Source: CAZUDO01 sp964618895 (GTDB taxonomy: Bacteria > Desulfobacterota > Binatia > DP-6). From it: 19,874 nucleotides of DNA. Shown in pieces: positions 15,598 through 19,874 of the stretch. Numbering within the stretch: position 1 is the stretch's first letter; every line of letters starts with the position of its first letter. The stretch lies in the NCBI GenBank assembly GCA_964618895.1, contig CAZUDO010000112.1, forward strand, positions 1-19,874, given 5' to 3'. The translations under genes and the position numbers were made by a program. Under the pieces are notes generated by a model, which was not told where the DNA came from, searched no databases, and saw nothing but the letters and a program-made list of their open reading frames with translations.

Positions 15598-17259
15598 ATG
15601 AGTCTGCCGGCCCTGGCCGCGATGGTGATCGTGCTGCTGGCGGTCGGCTATCGCGTGTACGGCGGGTTCGTCGCGCGCCAGTACGCGCTCGACCCCGCGA
15701 CGACGACGCCGGCAGAGCGGCTGCGCGACGGGGTCGACTTCGTGCCGACGCCGCCGTTCTACCTGATGGGGCAGCACTTCTCGGCCATCGCCGCCGCCGG
15801 GCCGATCGCCGGCCCGATCCTCGCCTGCCAGCAGTTCGGGTGGTTGCCATCGCTCCTGTGGATCGCCTTCGGGGTGGTGTTCATCGGGGCCGTGCACGAC
15901 TTTTCGACCCTGGTCGCCTCGGTGCGTCACGACGGGCGCTCGATCGCGGAGGTCATCCGCGAGAACCTCGGCCCGCGCGCCTGGGTGGTCATGATGACGT
16001 TCATCTGGGTGGCGCTGGTGTACGTCATCGTCGCCTTCACCGACCTGACCGCGTCGACGTTCGTGTCCGGCGATCCGGAGCTGCGCGGCCTGCAGACGAC
16101 CTTCAACCAGGGCGGCGCGGTGGCGATGGCGTCGGTGCTCTACCTGGGGCTCGCCGTCGTGATGGGCCTGGTCGAACGCTGGCTCCACCCCCCGCTCTGG
16201 GTCCAGACCCTGATCTTCGTGCCAGCCACGTTCGGCGCGGTGTGGGCAGGCACCCAGCTCTCCACCGTCCTCCTGCTCGACCACAAGACCTGGGTGGTCC
16301 TCATTCTGGTCTACTGTTTCATCGCCTCGCTCACGCCGGTGTGGGCGTTGCTGCAGCCGCGGGGCTACCTGGGCGGGTTCGTGCTGTACGCGGCGCTCGC
16401 CGTCGGCACGTGCGGCATCTTCCTCGGAGACTTCCCGGTGCAACAGCCGGCGTTCCGCGGCTTCGTGGCACCCGGGCCGACCGGGCTCCTGTTCCCGTTC
16501 CTGTTCGTCACCATCGCGTGCGGGGCGTGCTCGGGGTTTCACGGCCTGGTGTGCTCGGGGACGACCTCCAAGCAGATCGCGCGCGAGCCCGACTGTATGC
16601 CGATCGGCTACGGGGCGATGCTGCTCGAAGGCTTCGTCGCGCTGATCGCCCTCGGCACGATCATGATCGCGCAGGGCGGCAAGGCCCCGGGCCTGGTGTA
16701 CGGCGAGGGTCTCGGGCGGTTTCTGACCGTCCTCATCGGGAACCAGCATCTCACGCTCGCGACCACCTTCGGGGCGATGGCGTTCTCCACCTTCATCTTC
16801 GACACGCTGGACGTGTCCACGCGCCTCGGACGCTACATCCTGCAGGAGCTCGCGGGCCTGCCGGGTCGCGGGGCGGCGATGGTGGGCACGGCGGCGACCT
16901 GCGCCGTGCCGCTCGCCTTTCTGCTCGCCGCGGGGCCCGGTTCGTATATGACGTTCTGGACGTTGTTCGGCACCTCGAACCAGTTGCTCGCCAGTCTGTC
17001 CCTGCTCGGCATCACGGTGTGGCTCAAGCGCAGCGGGCGCCGGTACTGGTTCGTGGCGCTGCCGATGGTGTTCGTGATGGCGGTCACGGTGACGGCGCTC
17101 GTGCTGCAGGCGCGCACCGCGTTCGCGCAGGCGGCCGGGCTCGATCTGGCGGTCGTGAACGGGCTGGTCGCGGTGACGCTCCTCGTGCTGGCGATGACGC
17201 TGGTACACGACGGCGTGCGCGCGCTCACCGCCCCGGGCGAGGCACCCGTCGCCTCGTAG
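15598..17259 (+). CDS. cstA: CstA-family carbon starvation protein/pyruvate carrier
   Basis: This 553-aa integral membrane protein of the CstA family has many hydrophobic helices. CstA and its relative BtsT import pyruvate and possibly peptides in E. coli. Family-like segments include DGVDFVPTPPFYLMGQHF with FSAIAAAGPIAGPILA, FIGAVHDFSTLVASVRH, CSGFHGLVCSGTTSKQIA (a strongly conserved stretch) and FGTSNQLLASLSL. It is shorter than E. coli CstA (about 700 aa), like other short members. The frame also offers a GTG at 15574; the ATG at 15598 is preferred because the membrane segment begins there. Its stop codon overlaps the AGGAGG that serves the next gene. Confidence 0.9.
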   Translation: MSLPALAAMVIVLLAVGYRVYGGFVARQYALDPATTTPAERLRDGVDFVPTPPFYLMGQHFSAIAAAGPIAGPILACQQFGWLPSLLWIAFGVVFIGAVHDFSTLVASVRHDGRSIAEVIRENLGPRAWVVMMTFIWVALVYVIVAFTDLTASTFVSGDPELRGLQTTFNQGGAVAMASVLYLGLAVVMGLVERWLHPPLWVQTLIFVPATFGAVWAGTQLSTVLLLDHKTWVVLILVYCFIASLTPVWALLQPRGYLGGFVLYAALAVGTCGIFLGDFPVQQPAFRGFVAPGPTGLLFPFLFVTIACGACSGFHGLVCSGTTSKQIAREPDCMPIGYGAMLLEGFVALIALGTIMIAQGGKAPGLVYGEGLGRFLTVLIGNQHLTLATTFGAMAFSTFIFDTLDVSTRLGRYILQELAGLPGRGAAMVGTAATCAVPLAFLLAAGPGSYMTFWTLFGTSNQLLASLSLLGITVWLKRSGRRYWFVALPMVFVMAVTVTALVLQARTAFAQAAGLDLAVVNGLVAVTLLVLAMTLVHDGVRALTAPGEAPVAS

Positions 17260-17274
17260 GAGGACCAGAACCCC

Positions 17275-17511
17275 ATGCCGCTCACCGCCGTCACGCTGCG
17301 CGAGATCGAACGCATCTTCGAGATCCTCGACCGGCTCGGCATCTCCCGCGAGGCGGTCGTGATCCCGCTCCGGCCGGCGCACCCGGGGCGCGTGCGCGTG
17401 CTGCCTAACGGGAAGCTCGAGATCGTGGTGGAGTCGGAGGAGCCGTTCGACACGTGGCTCCCGGCGCTCGAGGCGATGATCCGGCAGACGCTCGGAGGCG
17501 ACGGGGAGTGA
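17275..17511 (+). CDS. Small conserved-looking hypothetical protein
   Basis: I do not recognise this 78-aa protein. It is soluble, with an amphipathic helix at the N-terminus (LREIERIFEILDRLGI), a short beta-rich middle (VRVLPNGKLEIVVE) and a C-terminal helix. AGGAGG lies 11 bases before the ATG and overlaps the CstA stop. In E. coli cstA is followed by a small gene (ybdD), but this protein does not look like YbdD. Its end overlaps the next gene as GTGA. Confidence 0.65.
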   Translation: MPLTAVTLREIERIFEILDRLGISREAVVIPLRPAHPGRVRVLPNGKLEIVVESEEPFDTWLPALEAMIRQTLGGDGE

Positions 17512-18137
17512 CGCTCTCCATCGGCCGCGCGCCACGTCTCCTCGAGGCCTGTCTCGCGCTGCCCGCAGGGCCCGTGCGCGGCGGCGCGGTCGTCTGTCAT
17601 CCCCATCCGCAGTATGGCGGGGATATGGACGATCCGGTCGTGCTGAGCATGGCCGGGGCGCTCGGGGCGACCGGCCATGCGGTTCTGCGCTTCAATTTCG
17701 GTGGCGTCGGGCGGAGCCAGGGTACCGCCGGCGGCGGCCCCGACGAGATCGCGGACGCCGCCCACGCGCTCGACGCCTTGATCGCCCGCGTGCCGGCCGA
17801 CGTACCGCTCGTGCTCGCCGGGTACTCCTTCGGGGCGTGGGTTGCCCTCGAGCTGGCGGCGCGCGCTCATGCACGCGTGACCACCGTCGTCGCGGTGGCG
17901 CCTCCGCTCGCGTACTTCGCCTGGGACGGGCTCGACCGGGTCACGACCCGCGTCGCGTTCGTCGTCGGCGACCGCGACCAGTTCTGTCCGCCCGATCGGC
18001 TCGCCTCCGTGTGCGCGGCACACCCGGCGATCGCCGTGCGCCGGCTCGCCGGCGCGGATCACTTCCTGGCGGGTCGGGAGGCGGCGGTGGCCGAGGCCGT
18101 GCGCGCCCTCTGTGCGGCACTGAATCTGAGAGACTGA
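17508..18137 (+). CDS. Alpha/beta-hydrolase of the COG2945 type
   Basis: This 209-aa protein belongs to the small alpha/beta-hydrolase group with the hallmark CHPHPQYGGDMDD (30-42). The nucleophile elbow is GYSFGA with Ser107; Asp157 in GDRDQF and His185 in GADHFL complete a likely catalytic triad. The substrate is unknown. The start is GTG, overlapping the TGA of the previous gene, with GGAGG 9 bases upstream (17494-17498). It ends the plus-strand cstA operon. Confidence 0.85.
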   Translation: MTLSIGRAPRLLEACLALPAGPVRGGAVVCHPHPQYGGDMDDPVVLSMAGALGATGHAVLRFNFGGVGRSQGTAGGGPDEIADAAHALDALIARVPADVPLVLAGYSFGAWVALELAARAHARVTTVVAVAPPLAYFAWDGLDRVTTRVAFVVGDRDQFCPPDRLASVCAAHPAIAVRRLAGADHFLAGREAAVAEAVRALCAALNLRD

Positions 18138-18212
18138 CAGTACGTCTGGAGATATCAGGTTGCCTTCGATCGGTCCGCGCGACTAGAAGGCCGAGCACTC
18201 TCGCCCGTCGCT

Positions 18213-18251
18213 AGTCCGGATCTGGACAATGGAGTCCGAATATGGAATAAG
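18213..18251 (+). promoter_or_regulatory. Toxin-antitoxin promoter with direct repeats
   Basis: AGTCCGGAT (18213-18221) and AGTCCGAAT (18233-18241) are direct repeats 20 bp apart, close to two helical turns. Between them lies TGGACA (18223-18228), a possible -35 box, with AATAAG (18246-18251) 17 bp later as a weak -10. Antitoxins of this class repress their own operon, so these repeats are a candidate operator. The role is inferred. Confidence 0.4.
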
Positions 18252-18268
18252 GCGTCATGGAGGTGACC

Positions 18269-18709
18269 ATGCCCCATGCTCAAACGGTACAGACTCACAC
18301 CGGCGTCACCGCCCCGGCCCTGCGTCATGAGCCGGCGGAGCGGCGCCGCAAGTCCGGCCCAGCGCTGCGCGCGTTCTTTGCCATCGCTGACAGATGGAAG
18401 CTCGATCCGGAACAGCAGCGGGGGCTGCTCGGCTGGCCAGCGAAGTCCACGATGTACGCGTGGAAGAGCGCGCCCGATGTCACGCTCTCTTACGATACGC
18501 TGGTCCGCCTGTCGCTGCTCCTCGGCATCTTCAAAGCCTTGAACGTCCTCTACCCCGACCAGGGGTTCGCGGACGGGTGGGTCAAGATGCCCAACCGCAA
18601 CGATGTCTTTGGCAGCCGTGCTCCGATTGATTTCATGACCCAGAGTGGGACAGGCGCACTTTACGACGTCCGACGGCTGTTGGATGCGCGGCGAGGCGGT
18701 TGGAATTGA
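18269..18709 (+). CDS. Xre/MbcA/ParS-type antitoxin
   Basis: This 146-aa protein is the antitoxin half of a RES-Xre toxin-antitoxin pair. Residues about 33-77 form an Xre-like helix-turn-helix (PALRAFFAIADRW, then LLGWPAKSTMYAWKS). From about 78 comes the MbcA/ParS/Xre toxin-binding domain (LVRLSLLLGIFKALNVLYP, then YDVRRLLDARRGGWN), which occludes the toxin active site in known complexes. An ATG exists at 18257, but GGAGGTGA (18259-18266) sits directly before the ATG at 18269 and decides the start. The DNA from here on is visibly less GC-rich than the upstream genes, consistent with acquisition. Confidence 0.88.
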   Translation: MPHAQTVQTHTGVTAPALRHEPAERRRKSGPALRAFFAIADRWKLDPEQQRGLLGWPAKSTMYAWKSAPDVTLSYDTLVRLSLLLGIFKALNVLYPDQGFADGWVKMPNRNDVFGSRAPIDFMTQSGTGALYDVRRLLDARRGGWN

Positions 18710-19380
18710 CGCCGCCCCTCGCTCGACTCCAAGGCCGGACGACCCATCGCCTCATCCCAAGTCGCTTCCCTCCTGTGGACGTGTTCGCAGACGTAGCCGG
18801 ACCTCAGGACCGAGCCGCGCTGGCGGATCTGGAGAGCTGGACAAACGACCGGATCCAGAATGAGCTGGGCGAGCGGGTGTTGGTTCCGCGATCGGAGTGG
18901 GCCACTGGCAACAATGCGAGCGTGGTGATGGCCGCCTTCTGTCATCCCAACCCTGCCGGCGGACGCTTCACGTCGCCGGATCTCGGTGGTTGGTATGCAG
19001 CCTTTGCACTTCGAACCGCGCACAAGGAAGTAGCGTTCCATCGGCGGCAGGAGTTTGCGGAAGTTGGGGTGACGACGGGTCGCGTCGAGATGCGCGAATA
19101 CCTCGCTGCCTTCAGCGCCGCCTTCCACGACGTCCGGGACCGAAGTCAGTGTGCCGCGGTCTACAGTCCTACGAGCTACGTTCGGTCACAGGCGTTCGGA
19201 GGGCGGCTCCGCGAGGCTGACTCGAACGGTATCCTCTATGACAGCGTGCGGGACCCTGGACACCCCTGCCTCGTCGCGTTCAAGCCGAAGTTGGTTCTCA
19301 ACGTTCGACAGGGCGCTCACTTCGAGTACACGTGGAGCGACAGTAGCCAGCCCGAGATTCGGAAGTTCACCGGAAGATAG
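18706..19380 (+). CDS. RES-domain toxin
   Basis: This about 224-aa protein is a RES-family toxin. Characterised members degrade NAD+ and stop growth. The motifs are GGRFTSPDLGGWYAAF with Arg87, TAHKEVAFH with Glu108, and SYVRSQAFGGRLR with the conserved Ser, followed by NGILYDSVR. These give the Arg, Glu and Ser that name the family. Start choice: a TTG at 18706 overlaps the antitoxin stop as TTGA and has GAGG 9 bases before it; a TTG at 18700 is the alternative. The coupling would keep toxin below antitoxin. All key residues are present, so it is probably active. Confidence 0.88.
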   Translation: MTPPLARLQGRTTHRLIPSRFPPVDVFADVAGPQDRAALADLESWTNDRIQNELGERVLVPRSEWATGNNASVVMAAFCHPNPAGGRFTSPDLGGWYAAFALRTAHKEVAFHRRQEFAEVGVTTGRVEMREYLAAFSAAFHDVRDRSQCAAVYSPTSYVRSQAFGGRLREADSNGILYDSVRDPGHPCLVAFKPKLVLNVRQGAHFEYTWSDSSQPEIRKFTGR

Positions 19381-19446
19381 GACCGACAAAGGCCCTTTCT
19401 CGCCCGGCCCGCTTCTACTCCTGCCCCCCTTCCTTCCGTAACGAGA

Positions 19447-19650
19447 AGGACACGCCGCGGCGTTGCCGGGGCAACTCTCCGCCACGTCACAGGGACCCGC
19501 GGCCGTCCGGCATACCGTCGTGGACGGCATGAAGGCATTCGCCGGACAACTGGTACCCGTGCCCGTGCAGTTCTCGGCGTCGTCACACGGTCCCGCGGCG
19601 GCGCGGCACACGGTGGTTGAAGGGGACAACACGTCCGCCGGGCAAACAAG
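19447..19650 (-). pseudogene. Fragment of a Cys-rich (disintegrin-like) repeat gene
   Basis: The minus strand encodes two copies of a 32-residue unit of the form STTVCR-x-AAGPCD-x-AE-x-C-x-G with CPA between units, so the DNA repeats at 96 bp (compare 19486 and 19582). Such units form long tandem arrays in large secreted proteins of deltaproteobacterial-type genomes. Here the frame has no proper start, meets a stop at about 19698, and the repeat pattern fades at about 19447, so this is a relic. It fills most of the gap between the RES toxin and the next gene. I see nothing in 19381-19446. Confidence 0.6.
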
Positions 19651-19651
19651 T
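19492..19651. repeat. 96-bp imperfect direct repeat
   Basis: The stretch beginning near 19486 recurs near 19582 at an offset of 96 bp, shown by matching blocks such as CCCGCGGC and GCCG-GC. The offset is a whole number of codons, consistent with decayed coding repeats rather than a non-coding element. Confidence 0.5.
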
Positions 19652-19672
19652 CCGGGTAAACCCCTGCCGTGG

Positions 19673-19702
19673 TTGACCCTGGTGTTGCACCAGAGCTACA
19701 CT
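19673..19702 (+). promoter_or_regulatory. Promoter with an internal palindrome
   Basis: TTGACC (19673-19678) and TACACT (19697-19702), 18 bp apart, make a good sigma70-type promoter. Between the boxes lies the perfect palindrome CTGGTG-TTG-CACCAG (19679-19693). Its place suits an operator for the ribbon-helix-helix protein encoded just downstream, which would repress its own gene. The function is inferred. Confidence 0.55.
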
Positions 19703-19721
19703 CTCGACCGAGGGAGAATCG

Positions 19722-19874
19722 ATGCCGACTGTAAAGAAGCGGATCAACATCACCGTCAGAGACGAGGTCTATGAGGCCCTCGAGCACTTGTCGGCAGAGC
19801 GCAATCAGCCTGTTGCCGGGGTGAGCCTGAGCTTGATCGAGCAAGCCCTGGAGTACCAAGAAGACGTCTACTTC
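19722..19874 (+). CDS. Ribbon-helix-helix antitoxin, partial (runs off the window)
   Basis: The first 51 codons are present. KKRINITVRDEVYEALEHL is a ribbon-helix-helix start (beta strand, then helix), followed by a second helix (VSLSLIEQALEYQED). This is the pattern of CopG/RelB-like antitoxins that bind DNA as dimers. AGGGAG (19711-19716) lies 5 bases before the ATG, and a promoter with palindrome lies upstream. A RelE-type or other toxin would be expected just beyond the window; that is inference. Confidence 0.75.
   Translation, partial: MPTVKKRINITVRDEVYEALEHLSAERNQPVAGVSLSLIEQALEYQEDVYF

Noticed and set aside
14274..17408. A 1044-aa open frame on the plus strand
   Set aside because: It is antisense to the methyltransferase and out of frame over CstA; both of those have family motifs.
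15526..17535. A 669-aa open frame on the minus strand
   Set aside because: It is a composition-driven shadow of the cstA operon, full of Arg, His and Glu and without motifs.
18181..18216. A 6-bp inverted repeat (GACTAG and CTAGTC) before the RES-Xre operon
   Set aside because: It is short with a long loop; the 20-bp-spaced direct repeats are the better operator candidate.

Overview
The window is GC-rich, gene-dense bacterial chromosome. Most genes sit edge to edge, several overlap by a few bases, and no rRNA, tRNA, CRISPR array or complete insertion sequence is visible. The gene mix suggests an uncultured Gram-negative lineage of the Deltaproteobacteria/Myxococcota/Binatia kind. The hints are a CstA-type carrier, a DMFase-like lipoprotein, a glutaryl-CoA dehydrogenase relic beside a LysR gene, and disintegrin-like Cys-rich repeats. 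This placement is an inference and I am not sure of it.

Layout. (1) 1-1309: a lone AAA/DUF4143 ATPase behind a palindromic promoter. (2) 1408-4931: an ArnT/PMT-type membrane glycosyltransferase and a small membrane coiled-coil protein that diverge from one CATG, then a YiiX-like cysteine hydrolase diverging from a short MutY. (3) 4952-6484: a DMFase-like Tat lipoprotein. (4) 6588-10914: a tightly coupled sugar cassette of ArnC-like GT2, WecD-like acetyltransferase, WecE aminotransferase and a frameshifted ArnT-like transferase. (5) 10933-13946, minus strand: LysR regulator, alpha/beta-hydrolase lipoprotein and a degenerate NtrC-type regulator. (6) 14042-14188: a 48-codon gene joining the two ends of a glutaryl-CoA dehydrogenase. 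(7) 14193-18137: a methyltransferase with a Trm112-like zinc domain, then CstA, a small unknown protein and a COG2945-type hydrolase. (8) 18138-19874: a less GC-rich accessory end with a RES-Xre toxin-antitoxin pair, a relic of a Cys-rich repeat gene, and the start of a ribbon-helix-helix antitoxin that runs off the window.

How the genes work together. WecE and WecD make dTDP-Fuc4NAc in the enterobacterial common antigen pathway. Here they sit with an ArnC-like polyprenyl-phosphate glycosyltransferase and ArnT-like membrane transferases. This suggests a route in which Fuc4NAc is loaded onto a lipid carrier and added to an envelope acceptor, by the logic of the Arn lipid A pathway. The last enzyme is frameshifted; the other ArnT-like gene at 1408-3009 could replace it. 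The other clear signals are regulatory: a bEBP-like protein that has lost its Walker A Lys, Walker B Asp and GAFTGA loop, and operator-like repeats placed on the promoters of three accessory genes.
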